Assembly (NCBI GenBank): GCA_947493285.1
Contig: CANLQH010000001.1
Span: forward strand, 372,001 to 436,000
Reading direction: 5' to 3'
From: an uncultured Tenacibaculum sp.
GTDB taxonomy: Bacteria; Bacteroidota; Bacteroidia; Flavobacteriales; Flavobacteriaceae
DNA: 64,000 nt
Positions 36,345 to 45,521 of the stretch are shown here, in pieces (position 1 is the stretch's first letter; the number at the start of each line of letters is the position of its first letter). Made by a program: the position numbers and the translations under genes. Under the pieces are notes generated by a model. The model did no database searches, was not told where the DNA came from, and saw only the letters and a list, made by a program, of their open reading frames with translations.

Positions 36345-36791
36345 TTATTTTGTTACAAAGACTATCTCTTTGTTTGTTTTATTAATCTTTATTACATGAA
36401 AAGGTTGCTCTATTGCCATCGTAACCATATCAGTCGGTTTTGGTCCGGAATACTTAACAACAACTTCCATTTTATTTTTTTCTACTTTAATACTGTCTAC
36501 TCCTACAGAGTAACCGCCTGTATTTTTTACTGAATCTATTAATAGTAATATAGTACTTTTAGAAAAATCAATAGTAGGAATACTATTTTGAGAAACATTT
36601 AATTTTGAAAGCATAGACTGCCATTCATTATCAGAATCAACAATTTTATTTTGCTTTTCAATATTTCCAGAACCATTCATTCTCCCTTGATATACAGAAA
36701 CAAAAGAATTGTCTTCTTGAGAATTTTGATTGTTATTATTCGGACAAGAAGTTAACATAACACTAAAAAGAATAGTCACTAAAAATTTCAT
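36345..36791 (-). CDS. PrcB-like lipoprotein
   Basis: A 148-residue lipoprotein (lipobox TSC at residue 16, then an asparagine-rich linker). The C-terminal 80 residues resemble the PrcB C-terminal domain: [22 protein letters not shown], then a strand pair ending [11 protein letters not shown]. PrcB is a subunit of a Treponema protease complex; what the domain does in this lineage is unknown. It sits in the heme operon, 12 bases after hemL and one base before hemE. Confidence 0.75.
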   Translation of the reverse strand: MKFLVTILFSVMLTSCPNNNNQNSQEDNSFVSVYQGRMNGSGNIEKQNKIVDSDNEWQSMLSKLNVSQNSIPTIDFSKSTILLLIDSVKNTGGYSVGVDSIKVEKNKMEVVVKYSGPKPTDMVTMAIEQPFHVIKINKTNKEIVFVTK

Positions 36792-36803
36792 ATTAAATCA
36801 GGT

Positions 36804-38093
36804 TTACATTTTTGACACTGCTTCCATTGATTTATCGATTGCCTTCGCAATTTTCTCAATATCTATTTCAGATAAAGCTGATGATAAGAACCAAGCTTCA
36901 AACTGTGATGGAGGTAAAAACACCCCGTTATGCATCATACTCCAAAAGAACGTTGCAAACTTTTTAGTATCTGAAGTTTGCGCTTCTTCGAAATTAGTTA
37001 CTGTAACATTAGTAAAAAATGGATTGATCATAGAACCAAATCTATTTACCGTAATCTCTACTCCGTGTTTTTTAGCAGACTCTAATAAGAAAACTTCAAT
37101 AATTTGAGCAACTTCGTTAAATCTCTCATACGGATTTTGTTTCTTCAACTCTGTTAATGTTGCAATTCCTCCTGCCATAGCAATTGGGTTACCAGATAAA
37201 GTTCCTGCTTGGTACATACCTCCTAACGGCGCAACCATTTCCATAATTTCGTTACGAGCACCATAAGCTCCTACTGGAAAACCTCCTCCGATAACTTTAC
37301 CTAAACAAGTAATATCTGCTTCTACATCAAACAATTCTTGCGCTCCACCAAATTTTGAACGGAAACCTGTCATCACCTCATCAACAATTAATAAAGCTCC
37401 TTTAGATTCTAAATATGACTTTAATTCTTTTAAGAAATTATCTTGAGGAGTAACTACTCCCATGTTTCCAGCGACTGGTTCTAAGATAACCCCAGCAATA
37501 TCATCATGTTCTTCGAAGTGCGCTTTTACACTTTCTAAATCATTGTAATTAGCAATCAACGTATTTTTCACAGCCCCTTCAGGTACACCTTTAGATCCTG
37601 GTAAACTTAAAGTTGCTAAACCAGAACCTGCCGCTACTAATAAAGCATCTTGATGCCCATGATAACAACCAGAAAACTTAATGATTTTATCTTTTCCTGT
37701 AAATGCACGTGCTAAACGAATTCCACTTAAAACAGCTTCGGTACCAGAATTTACAAAACGAACCTTATCCATTCCTGGAAAAGCATCACAAACAATCTTC
37801 GCTAATTTGATTTCATTCTTTGTTGAAGCTCCGAATGAATATCCGTTTTTTAACGCTTTTGTAATTGCTTTTTGTACTTTTTTATGACGGTGACCTAAAA
37901 TCATTGGTCCGTACGACAATACTAAATCTACATACGAATTACCATCAACATCGGTAATTTTAGATCCTTTTGCTTTTTTTATGAATAAAGGGTTACCACC
38001 TACAGAAGCAAATGCACGTACTGGTGAATTTACTGCTCCTACTAAGTTTACTAATCCTTTGTTATATAATTTTTGTGAATTTTTAAATTCCAT
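36804..38093 (-). CDS. hemL: Glutamate-1-semialdehyde 2,1-aminomutase
   Basis: A PLP-dependent aminomutase of about 429 residues, second step of the C5 pathway, forming 5-aminolevulinate. Seen: GAVNSPVRAF, RFVNSGTEAVLSGIRLAR, HGHQDALL, VDEVMTGFR and the PLP lysine in CLGKVIGGGFPVG. A TTG nine bases upstream (38102) also opens the frame but would overlap the previous stop; the ATG at 38093 fits the usual N-terminus (EFKNSQKLYNKG). It starts two bases after the stop of the immunity-like gene. Confidence 0.97.
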   Translation of the reverse strand: MEFKNSQKLYNKGLVNLVGAVNSPVRAFASVGGNPLFIKKAKGSKITDVDGNSYVDLVLSYGPMILGHRHKKVQKAITKALKNGYSFGASTKNEIKLAKIVCDAFPGMDKVRFVNSGTEAVLSGIRLARAFTGKDKIIKFSGCYHGHQDALLVAAGSGLATLSLPGSKGVPEGAVKNTLIANYNDLESVKAHFEEHDDIAGVILEPVAGNMGVVTPQDNFLKELKSYLESKGALLIVDEVMTGFRSKFGGAQELFDVEADITCLGKVIGGGFPVGAYGARNEIMEMVAPLGGMYQAGTLSGNPIAMAGGIATLTELKKQNPYERFNEVAQIIEVFLLESAKKHGVEITVNRFGSMINPFFTNVTVTNFEEAQTSDTKKFATFFWSMMHNGVFLPPSQFEAWFLSSALSEIDIEKIAKAIDKSMEAVSKM

Positions 38094-38095
38094 TT

Positions 38096-38743
38096 TTACC
38101 AATTTTCTTTATTTAAAAACATCATTAATTCTTCATTAGGGTTAATATGATTTAATATGTTTTCTTCAAATTCAAATAATGTATTTATAATTTTTTTCTC
38201 CTCTTTGATATTATAATAAATAGGTACTCTATTTAAAATAGCTTTTTTAAGATTAATGATCATACTATAAGCATAGAAAACACCAGTTCTAGAATCTCCC
38301 ATAAAAAAGTCAAACTTGTTTTTTACTTCTACGTCCCAATTAATCTTTTTAGGCATATAATCTATAAATCTTTCAGTTATTTTTGTAGGAAGCTTTAAAG
38401 CACTTATATTTTCCTCTAAAATATTTTTTAGTTTAAAAAATGAATTTGAATTTATGTCCCAATCTTCGTCTTCTAATAAAACTAACTCTCTTAATAGTTC
38501 CCTTTGTGATTCTGAATCATTGTTATTAAAAAAAAAGTCATAATCAATTTTTAGGTCAACCAATTTACTCAACGAAATATTTATACAAACTTGAGTACCT
38601 ATACCTTCTCTTAATAAATGAGATAATTCATCTAAACTTAAATAATTAATATCCTTATTTAAAATTATCTTACTTTTTTTTGAAACTTTATCACTAATAT
38701 ATGTTTTATCATATATAGAACTCACCTTCTTAAAAAAACTCAT
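38096..38743 (-). CDS. CdiI-like contact-dependent inhibition immunity protein (tentative)
   Basis: A 215-residue cytoplasmic protein, no signal peptide. Residues 30-110 have the pattern of the contact-dependent growth inhibition immunity families: a LSLDELSHLLREGIGTQ segment (compare LtieDLrxligQxiGl), ISLSKLVDLKIDYDFFFNN, then a leucine-rich stretch ending EDEDWDIN where the family has a fW or dW. The C-terminal half is acidic and unfamiliar. It lies between hemB and hemL with two-base gaps on both sides. No toxin or CdiA-like gene is present. Family assignment is by motif only and could be wrong. Confidence 0.5.
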   Translation of the reverse strand: MSFFKKVSSIYDKTYISDKVSKKSKIILNKDINYLSLDELSHLLREGIGTQVCINISLSKLVDLKIDYDFFFNNNDSESQRELLRELVLLEDEDWDINSNSFFKLKNILEENISALKLPTKITERFIDYMPKKINWDVEVKNKFDFFMGDSRTGVFYAYSMIINLKKAILNRVPIYYNIKEEKKIINTLFEFEENILNHINPNEELMMFLNKENW

Positions 38744-38745
38744 AA

Positions 38746-39708
38746 TTACCTGTTTAATATCCTAGCTACTTCTTTTGCAAAATAAGTAATAATAATATCT
38801 GCTCCTGCTCTTTTCATAGACAGTAAACTTTCCATCATTACTTTTTCGCCATCAATCCAACCTTTTTCAGCAGCAGCTTTAACCATTGCGTACTCACCAC
38901 TTACATTATAACATGCTATTGGACGATCGAAACTATTTTTTAAATCTCTAATAATATCTAAATACGACAAGGCAGGTTTTACCATTAAAATATCCGCTCC
39001 TTCTTGATCATCGAAAGTTGCTTCTCGCATTCCTTCATCTCTATTCGCAGGATCCATTTGATACGTTCTTCTATCACCAAAAGTTGGCGCTGAGTCTGCA
39101 GCATCTCTAAACGGACCGTAAAATGCAGATGAATATTTTACAGAATATCCCATAATTGGTAAATTAGGGAAACCTGTATTATCTAAAGATTGGCGAATCA
39201 TATCAATAGTTCCGTCCATCATTCCTGATGGCGCCACCATATCTACTCCTGCTTTTGCATGAGAAATTACTTGCTTTGCAATGTTTATTAATGTTGCATC
39301 GTTATCCACATCATTATCATGAATGATTCCGCAATGCCCATGCGAAGTGTATTCACAAAAACAAACATCAGTAATTACATATAGACTCGGGTAATTCTTT
39401 TTGATAAAACGAATTGCTTGTTGCATAATTCCGTTGTCATTCCAAGTCTCTGTTCCTTCATCATCTTTTTCTGATGGAATACCGAATAACAAAACGGCTG
39501 GAATATCTAACTCCACCACCTCATCTAGCTCTTTTGATATTCTATCTAAAGAAAAACGTTTGATCCCAGGCATAGAAACAATTTCTTTTTCTATGTTTTC
39601 TCCTTCCTCAATAAATAACGGATAGATTAAATCATCGACAGATAATTTAGTTTCTCTAACCAATCTTCGAATACCTTCTGTTTTTCTAAGTCTTCTTGTT
39701 CTAAACAT
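38746..39708 (-). CDS. hemB: Delta-aminolevulinic acid dehydratase (porphobilinogen synthase)
   Basis: A 320-residue HemB, joining two 5-aminolevulinates into porphobilinogen. The metal site contains [14 protein letters not shown], that is three cysteines, so a zinc enzyme. The two Schiff-base lysines are in [16 protein letters not shown] and [12 protein letters not shown]-terminus [15 protein letters not shown] is usual for the family. It is downstream of the TPR gene by 18 bases and upstream of the immunity-like gene by two. Confidence 0.98.
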   Translation of the reverse strand: MFRTRRLRKTEGIRRLVRETKLSVDDLIYPLFIEEGENIEKEIVSMPGIKRFSLDRISKELDEVVELDIPAVLLFGIPSEKDDEGTETWNDNGIMQQAIRFIKKNYPSLYVITDVCFCEYTSHGHCGIIHDNDVDNDATLINIAKQVISHAKAGVDMVAPSGMMDGTIDMIRQSLDNTGFPNLPIMGYSVKYSSAFYGPFRDAADSAPTFGDRRTYQMDPANRDEGMREATFDDQEGADILMVKPALSYLDIIRDLKNSFDRPIACYNVSGEYAMVKAAAEKGWIDGEKVMMESLLSMKRAGADIIITYFAKEVARILNR

Positions 39709-39726
39709 AATACTTTAAAAGTAAAA

Positions 39727-40548
39727 TTAAATCTGCTTACTTCTATCTAGCTCTTCTATTATTTGAGATAGATACACTTTATCATAATGATGTGTATAAG
39801 GATCGTGCATTAAATATCCTTCTTCAAACATTTTTTTAGCTTGAACTATCTCTTCTTTATATTTTATAATATTATTTAGCTGCTTATAACACATAGCTAT
39901 ATAATATTTATTATCAGCCAATTTATTACTCTCTTCTTGCTTTTTAAAATTGCTTAAAGCTTGCCTGTATTCTCCTTTCTCAAAATACAAAACACCTAAA
40001 TGATAAAAATTAAATAAATCAGATTCATCATCATTATTCTCAAGATAATCCTCTATTATTTTAATTGCTCTATCGTTTTCTCCAATAGCTTTATAACAAA
40101 TTGCTTTTGCTATTAACAAATGATAATCTCCGTTTTGACAATAACCAACATCATCTTTTAAAAGGCTTTCAAATTCTTCAATATCTTTAATTGCACCTTT
40201 ATAATCTCTAAAAAATTGATACCTACACCAACCTCTATAACCTAAATGCATTTTAGGGTTTAACTCAACAGCTTTATCTATTAAAGGCTTCCATGATAAA
40301 AAATCTCCGCTTTTTAAGTAAGCTATTGATTTAGCCCAATAAGCATTATCATAAGTTGAATCTATTGCTATTGCTTCATCTAACAACTCTTGATACTCCT
40401 TTTTAAACTGATAAAATTGGTATGCTTCTTTTTGTTTTTTACAAGCTTCATACTTTTTTAAATCGCCTTCCCATTTATAAGCATCACAATTTTGAGCAAA
40501 CAGATTACTTGTAAAAAAAAGACATAAACATATTATAAAAATTCTCAT
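39727..40548 (-). CDS. Exported TPR-repeat protein
   Basis: A 273-residue exported protein, signal peptide 1-18 (NLFAQ). Most of the mature part consists of helix pairs with tetratricopeptide spacing: AYWAKSIAYLKSGD, HLGYRGWCRYQFFRDY, LIAKAICYKAIGENDRAIKII, FYHLGVLYFEKGEYRQALSNF, KYYIAMCYKQLNN. TPR arrays mediate protein-protein contacts; the partner is unknown. Its start overlaps the upstream lipoprotein stop by four bases (ATGA), so the two may work together in the periplasm. Confidence 0.85.
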   Translation of the reverse strand: MRIFIICLCLFFTSNLFAQNCDAYKWEGDLKKYEACKKQKEAYQFYQFKKEYQELLDEAIAIDSTYDNAYWAKSIAYLKSGDFLSWKPLIDKAVELNPKMHLGYRGWCRYQFFRDYKGAIKDIEEFESLLKDDVGYCQNGDYHLLIAKAICYKAIGENDRAIKIIEDYLENNDDESDLFNFYHLGVLYFEKGEYRQALSNFKKQEESNKLADNKYYIAMCYKQLNNIIKYKEEIVQAKKMFEEGYLMHDPYTHHYDKVYLSQIIEELDRSKQI

Positions 40549-41051
40549 GGTAAAATCTCAATTAGTTTACCCTTTTTAATTTTAAAAATAAGGTATTGAT
40601 AATAATCAATTTTCTCTTCGCCCTTTTCTTTTACTTTCCAACCTTTTAAGTCTTGAGTAATTTTTAAAAGTTGACTCGTTATTTTTTCATCAAAAGAAAA
40701 TTCTTTATAATTATTATTTGTTTGAGTTATTCTAAATCTACCTGTATCACCTTTACAATTAACAACAAAACGAATTCTTATTAATCCATTTTCATTAACA
40801 TCTACAGGAACATATTTCTCTTTAAAAACATTAATTAATGCTTTTTTCTCTCCATCATACTCTAACCCTTTACCATAATTAAAATACTGAACTATTTTAT
40901 TATCTCCGTTACAAGGAATAAAACTTGAGTCGTCTTTTTCTACATTAAAACTACTATCTCCTATTTGACGAGGGTATTTAATTTTTTCAACTTTTTCTTT
41001 ATCACAACCAACAAGAGATAATAAAACAAATAAGAAAAGAATATTTTTCAT
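40545..41051 (-). CDS. Hypothetical lipoprotein of the heme operon
   Basis: A 168-residue lipoprotein, lipobox VGC at residue 16. The central part (VDVNENGLIRIRFVVNCKGDTGRFRI, then SQLLKITQDLKGW) has the strand-helix pattern of a TonB/TolA C-terminal-like domain, where a conserved x-G-x-V-x-V strand is followed by a helix and another strand. That resemblance is weak. It lies one base after the hemCD stop and is coupled to the TPR gene. Confidence 0.7.
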   Translation of the reverse strand: MKNILFLFVLLSLVGCDKEKVEKIKYPRQIGDSSFNVEKDDSSFIPCNGDNKIVQYFNYGKGLEYDGEKKALINVFKEKYVPVDVNENGLIRIRFVVNCKGDTGRFRITQTNNNYKEFSFDEKITSQLLKITQDLKGWKVKEKGEEKIDYYQYLIFKIKKGKLIEILP

Positions 41052-41052
41052 A

Positions 41053-42639
41053 CTAAGATTTTACAAAATGTAAATTCACCATTTCAATTACACTCTCTAC
41101 AGTTGGTAAGTTTGCTACTTGTACATTATCGAAATGTTTACGAGCTTCTTTTGCAGTACTTTCTCCAATACAAAAAGCAATTTTATTCGCTTCGTTTTTC
41201 TGTATGTAGCTTTCTACTGTAGATGGACTATAGAATAAAACCCCGCTTATTTTGTCTTCAACTTTTTCTGAGCTATACATTGTTTTGTATGCTTCTACTT
41301 CGTTAACAGTAATTCCGTTTTCTTTTAAAATCGTTGGTAAAGTGTCTAAACGTAAATCACTACAGAAATAAGTAACTTCTCCTCCATTTAATTCTTTAGC
41401 AAGGTAATTTGCTAATTTCTCAGCATTTCTTTCTGACTTTACAACTTTTCCTATTTTCTGCTCGATTAACTTCTTAGTTCTACGACCAACACAATAAATG
41501 TTCTTGAATTTTAATTCATCAGCAGTAAAAGAATTCGCTAAAGCTTCTACTCCATTCTGACTTGTAATAACAACATTTTCTATTTCGCTTTTTACAACTT
41601 TAGGTGCAATACGATTGAAACGTATTTTAATAAAGTCACTGTCTTGAACTGCTACTGAAGTTGGTAATAATTTCTTTTGAACTTCTGATAACTTCTTTGT
41701 TGAATAGATTGAAAACTCTTTTTCTATCCCTTCATCTTCAGCCATCAACTGCTTACCTCCTCGATTGATAATATAATCAGCACAATCTTTTGCTAAGAAC
41801 TTATGACGTCCCACTTTAGCATTCTTAGTTACCGATAATTTCTTTTTACCATCTCTACTTAATAATAAGCCTTTAAAGTTTATTTCTTCAGTTTTAGCAT
41901 CAACGTATGCTAAAGCACCAATAGGTGCTGTACATCCGCCTTCTAAACGATTTAAAAAATCTCTTTCTATACCAACACAAACTTGAGTTTCGTAATGGTT
42001 TAATTGTTCACATGCATCTTTAGAAAAATCATCGTTATCTAAAACAGTAATCATAATTGCTCCTTGTGCAGGTGCTGGAATCATCCAAGAAAGGTTAATT
42101 GCTCCTGCTGGACGCTTACCTATTCTTTCTAATCCTGCAGCTGCGAAAACAGCTCCGTTCCATTCGTTGTTATTTAATTTTTCTAAACGTGTATTTACGT
42201 TTCCTCTTAAATCAACAACCTTATGCGTTGGATAACGATTTAACCATTGCGCTTTTCTACGTAAACTACCTGTTGCAATGACTCCGTTTGGCTGACCGAA
42301 AAACTCTTCGTTATCTTTTAAAACCAAAACGTCATTATAGTTTGCACGTTTTAAAACTGCTCCTTGTACAATACCTTCAGGCAAAACTGTAGGAACATCT
42401 TTCATAGAATGTACTGCAATATCAATATCGCCATTTAACATAGCGATATCTAAATTCTTCGTAAAAATTCCTGTAATACCTAATTCATATAAAGGTTTAT
42501 CTAAAATGATATCTCCTGTAGATTTAATCGGAACTATCTCGCATTTATATTCTAATTCTTCTAACTCTTTACGAACTTTATTCGCTTGCCACAAAGCCAA
42601 TTGGCTTTCTCGTGTACCTATTCTAATTATCTTCTGCAT
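41053..42639 (-). CDS. hemCD: Fused porphobilinogen deaminase and uroporphyrinogen III synthase
   Basis: A 528-residue fusion. Residues 1-300 are HemC: IRIGTRESQLALWQA, SMKDVPT, ATGSLRRKAQ, and the dipyrromethane cofactor cysteine in LEGGCTAPIGA at about 236. Residues about 320-528 are HemD: IENVVITSQNGVEAL, YCVGRRTKKLIEQ, YFCSDLRLDTLP, GVLFYSPSTVESYI, FCIGESTAKEAR. The first half polymerises four porphobilinogens to hydroxymethylbilane and the second cyclises it, so the unstable intermediate is handed over within one protein. It overlaps hemA by 17 bases. Confidence 0.96.
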   Translation of the reverse strand: MQKIIRIGTRESQLALWQANKVRKELEELEYKCEIVPIKSTGDIILDKPLYELGITGIFTKNLDIAMLNGDIDIAVHSMKDVPTVLPEGIVQGAVLKRANYNDVLVLKDNEEFFGQPNGVIATGSLRRKAQWLNRYPTHKVVDLRGNVNTRLEKLNNNEWNGAVFAAAGLERIGKRPAGAINLSWMIPAPAQGAIMITVLDNDDFSKDACEQLNHYETQVCVGIERDFLNRLEGGCTAPIGALAYVDAKTEEINFKGLLLSRDGKKKLSVTKNAKVGRHKFLAKDCADYIINRGGKQLMAEDEGIEKEFSIYSTKKLSEVQKKLLPTSVAVQDSDFIKIRFNRIAPKVVKSEIENVVITSQNGVEALANSFTADELKFKNIYCVGRRTKKLIEQKIGKVVKSERNAEKLANYLAKELNGGEVTYFCSDLRLDTLPTILKENGITVNEVEAYKTMYSSEKVEDKISGVLFYSPSTVESYIQKNEANKIAFCIGESTAKEARKHFDNVQVANLPTVESVIEMVNLHFVKS

Positions 42640-43891
42640 GGATAGTTTCTAAATTTGTTCCAAACACCTTAGCCATTACTTCTATACTTTTATTTACAGA
42701 AGTTTCTTCGTCTTTTAAGTGTTTTACAAACTGTGTAGTTATTTTTTGAATGATTCTTGATGTGATTACCTCAGCTTGAGACTCATCAAAATCTTTTATT
42801 TTTTTCTTGTGAAATGCTATTTCGTCTTGTTGAATTGTTTTCAACGATTCTTTTAACGCAGCAATTGCTGGTACAAACCTTCTATTGTCTAACCATTCTT
42901 GAAACTCAAGATTATGAACCTCAATAATTCCCTCTGCTACTGGTACTTCTTGTTGACGGATTGCTAATGTTTCATCAGTAATTTTAGATAATTCGTCAAC
43001 GTTTATTAAAGTTACATTATCTAAATCAGCTACTTCTTTCGATACATTAGCTGGCATCGATAAATCTAAAATCAATAATTCTTTGTTAGTTAAGATATGA
43101 TCTCTTTTAATAGTAGCTTCTGATGCTCCTGTTGAAACAATTAAAACATCAGCATTTGCAATCTCTTTGTTTAGGTTTTCAAACTTAGCTCCTCTAATTA
43201 TCGGATGCTCCTTTACAAACTCCTCAGCTTTCTCTTCAGTTCTATTAATTAAACTTACCGATTTATTTTGAGTGTACTCTGCTAAATTTTTACAGGTATG
43301 CTTTCCCATTTTACCCAATCCAAAAACTAAAATATTTTTTGAATTGTAGTCTGTAAAGTTTTTAATGATGTATTGTACTGCTGCGTAAGAAACCGAAGTT
43401 GTGCCCGAGCTTAATTTAGTTTCGTTCTTTACACGCTTACTCGCTTGCATCACGTGATTCAACAAACGTTCAAAGTATGCATTAGTTGTTCCTACTTCTT
43501 TAGCTTGTTTAAATGCTTGACGTAACTGCCCAACAATTTCGTAATCTCCAAGTATTTGACTATCCAATCCTGTTCCCATTCTAAACAAATGATTGATAGC
43601 TTCTTTATTTTTATATACGTTAGATACTTTAGCAAACTCTTCAACAGAACCATTTGAAAATTTACAAAGCATACTAATTAATTGAAAAGGATGTTCAGCA
43701 AAACCGCATATTTCAGTTCTGTTACAAGTAGACAGTACAAAAATACCGTCCATCCCATTTTTTTTAGCTTCTTTTAAAAGTTCAATTTGGTTTTCTTTAG
43801 AAATACTAAACTTTCCTCTAATACTAGCATCTGCTTTTTTATAGCTAACGCCTATGTTGTATAAATTGTTATGATGTTTATCTCCTATCAT
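42623..43891 (-). CDS. hemA: Glutamyl-tRNA reductase
   Basis: A 422-residue HemA, first gene of the heme operon. It reduces glutamyl-tRNA to glutamate-1-semialdehyde. The catalytic cysteine is in STCNRTE (Cys56); GSQILGDYEIVGQLRQAF and the NADPH-binding GLGKMGKH motif follow, then the C-terminal dimerisation helices. HemA is the usual point of control in the C5 pathway. Its stop lies 17 bases inside hemCD. A -7 promoter element is at 43917-43924. Confidence 0.98.
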   Translation of the reverse strand: MIGDKHHNNLYNIGVSYKKADASIRGKFSISKENQIELLKEAKKNGMDGIFVLSTCNRTEICGFAEHPFQLISMLCKFSNGSVEEFAKVSNVYKNKEAINHLFRMGTGLDSQILGDYEIVGQLRQAFKQAKEVGTTNAYFERLLNHVMQASKRVKNETKLSSGTTSVSYAAVQYIIKNFTDYNSKNILVFGLGKMGKHTCKNLAEYTQNKSVSLINRTEEKAEEFVKEHPIIRGAKFENLNKEIANADVLIVSTGASEATIKRDHILTNKELLILDLSMPANVSKEVADLDNVTLINVDELSKITDETLAIRQQEVPVAEGIIEVHNLEFQEWLDNRRFVPAIAALKESLKTIQQDEIAFHKKKIKDFDESQAEVITSRIIQKITTQFVKHLKDEETSVNKSIEVMAKVFGTNLETIHAEDN

Positions 43892-43916
43892 TAAGTCTTC
43901 TTCAAAAAAGGTCGGT

Positions 43917-43924
43917 CAAAAATA
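43917..43924 (-). promoter_or_regulatory. Promoter -7 element of the heme operon
   Basis: On the minus strand TATTTTTG (TAnnTTTG), 26 bases before the hemA ATG. No convincing -33 element. It faces away from the AraC gene promoter at 44019-44026. Confidence 0.6.
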
Positions 43925-44018
43925 TAAATATTCACAAATAAAAAGTATCGCTAAAAGAACTTTAAATGTCGTTATTTGATTTTTAGTATAAAAAAACTTA
44001 AAAAGTTATACAAATGTG

Positions 44019-44026
44019 TATTTTTG
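44019..44026 (+). promoter_or_regulatory. Promoter -7 element of the AraC-family gene
   Basis: TATTTTTG matches TAnnTTTG about 77 bases before the ATG at 44103. With the divergent hemA element it defines a shared control region of about 100 bases. Confidence 0.5.
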
Positions 44027-44102
44027 CAGTAGAATAGGCTATTGAATACATTTTTATTTAGAGTCATTCCAAATAAAATGATTTTAAATTATCTTTTGAT
44101 CT

Positions 44103-44990
44103 ATGTCAAAAAACATCGCAGAAAGTACATTTAGAGAAGTTATCTTAGAAGAAGGTTTTTTTGTTCTAAAATTTCAGAATAACTCTAACGAAACAGAGTA
44201 TTATAAAAGAGACATTGACAACTCTTATATACAATTACATTACTGTGTAAAAGGTAATTGCAAGTTTCATTTTAACAATAACAACTATACATTTAATGTA
44301 TTAGATAAGCATTCAATATTCTTATACAACCCGCAACAAGAATTACCTATTAACTTAGAAATACTACCAAAAACATCTTTAATATCGGTTTTAATATCAA
44401 TCGAAAAGTTTCATGCTTTGTTTTCAAGAGAAGCTAGCTATATTCCTTTTTTAAGTGACGATAATAAAAACAAAAAGTATTACGATAACACTGAAATTAA
44501 ACCGAACACTTTAATAGCTCTTCAACAAATCTTAACAGCAAAAAACCACAGTTCTATGAGAGACCTTTACATTAAAGGTAAAACATATGAACTTTTGAGT
44601 TTACATTTTGATAGTGGAGAAAACACTGAAAGCGAATACTGTCCGTTTTTAGTTGATGATAGAGAAATACTAAAAATAAGACAAGCCAAAGACATCATCA
44701 TAGCACGAATGAGCGAACCTCCTAGCTTACAAGAATTAGCAACAGAAGTTGGCTTAAATCTTAAAAAGTTAAAAGAAGGGTTTAAACAGATATACGGAGA
44801 TACAGTTTACAGCTTCTTATTTGATTATAAAATGGAACACGCTCGTAAACTTTTAGAAAGCAATTTACACAATGTAAACGAGGTTGGGTCGCAAGTTGGC
44901 TATAGTACTTCTAGTCATTTTATTGCAGCTTTTAAAAAGAAATTTGGCACTACACCAAAGCAATATGTAATGAGTCTTAACAATCAATAA
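44103..44990 (+). CDS. AraC-family transcriptional regulator
   Basis: A 295-residue regulator. Residues about 190-290 are the AraC double helix-turn-helix: PSLQELATEVGLNLKKLKEGFKQIYG, then NVNEVGSQVGYSTSSHFIAAFKKKFGTTPKQYV. The N-terminal 180 residues look like a ligand-sensing beta domain (YIQLHYCVKGNCKFHFNNNNYTF). It is divergent from hemA and upstream of hemH and hemJ on its own strand, so control of heme or iron genes is plausible but not shown; the N-terminal domain gives no ligand clue. Confidence 0.93.
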   Translation: MSKNIAESTFREVILEEGFFVLKFQNNSNETEYYKRDIDNSYIQLHYCVKGNCKFHFNNNNYTFNVLDKHSIFLYNPQQELPINLEILPKTSLISVLISIEKFHALFSREASYIPFLSDDNKNKKYYDNTEIKPNTLIALQQILTAKNHSSMRDLYIKGKTYELLSLHFDSGENTESEYCPFLVDDREILKIRQAKDIIIARMSEPPSLQELATEVGLNLKKLKEGFKQIYGDTVYSFLFDYKMEHARKLLESNLHNVNEVGSQVGYSTSSHFIAAFKKKFGTTPKQYVMSLNNQ

Positions 44991-45014
44991 TCAATTCTTG
45001 AAACTTACTTTAAA

Positions 45015-45521
45015 GTGAAACAACTAACACATTACGATATAGAAAACAAACAGCAAACATTTCCTATTACCATAGTTTGTGATGCTATAAGAACACCTGA
45101 GAATATCGGAATGTGTTTCCGAATTTCAGAAAGTTTTGGGGTTTCTAAAATATTTCTGCATGAAACCTCACCTTCTCACGAAAACAGAATTGTAAAAAAA
45201 ACTGCTCGTAATACACTAACACAAATTCCATTTGAGTATTATACCGATTTTAAGCAAACCATTACACAGTTAAAAAACGAAGGAAACACCATAGTAGGAA
45301 TTGAAATCACTGATAAAAGTATAGATATTCAGGACTTTGATTTCTCTTCAAACGAAAAAATAGTGTTGCTTTTAGGTAGCGAACGCAACGGAATTGAAAA
45401 TATAAATTTAGTTGATGCAACTGTAGCCATTCCAATGTTTGGAAGAAACTCATCTATGAATGTTATTCATAGTTTAGCAATTGCATTGTACGAAACCACC
45501 AATCAACTAAAAAACAAATAA
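45015..45521 (+). CDS. SpoU/TrmH-family RNA methyltransferase
   Basis: A 168-residue SPOUT methyltransferase with the three family motifs: RTPENIGMCFRISESFG, VLLLGSERNGI and IPMFGRNSSMNVIHSLAIALYE. It 2'-O-methylates tRNA or rRNA; the exact site is uncertain, and length suggests TrmH/TrmL-like. The start codon is GTG at 45015. It ends in a one-base overlap with hemH (TAATG), so hemH is coupled to it. Confidence 0.92.
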   Translation: MKQLTHYDIENKQQTFPITIVCDAIRTPENIGMCFRISESFGVSKIFLHETSPSHENRIVKKTARNTLTQIPFEYYTDFKQTITQLKNEGNTIVGIEITDKSIDIQDFDFSSNEKIVLLLGSERNGIENINLVDATVAIPMFGRNSSMNVIHSLAIALYETTNQLKNK

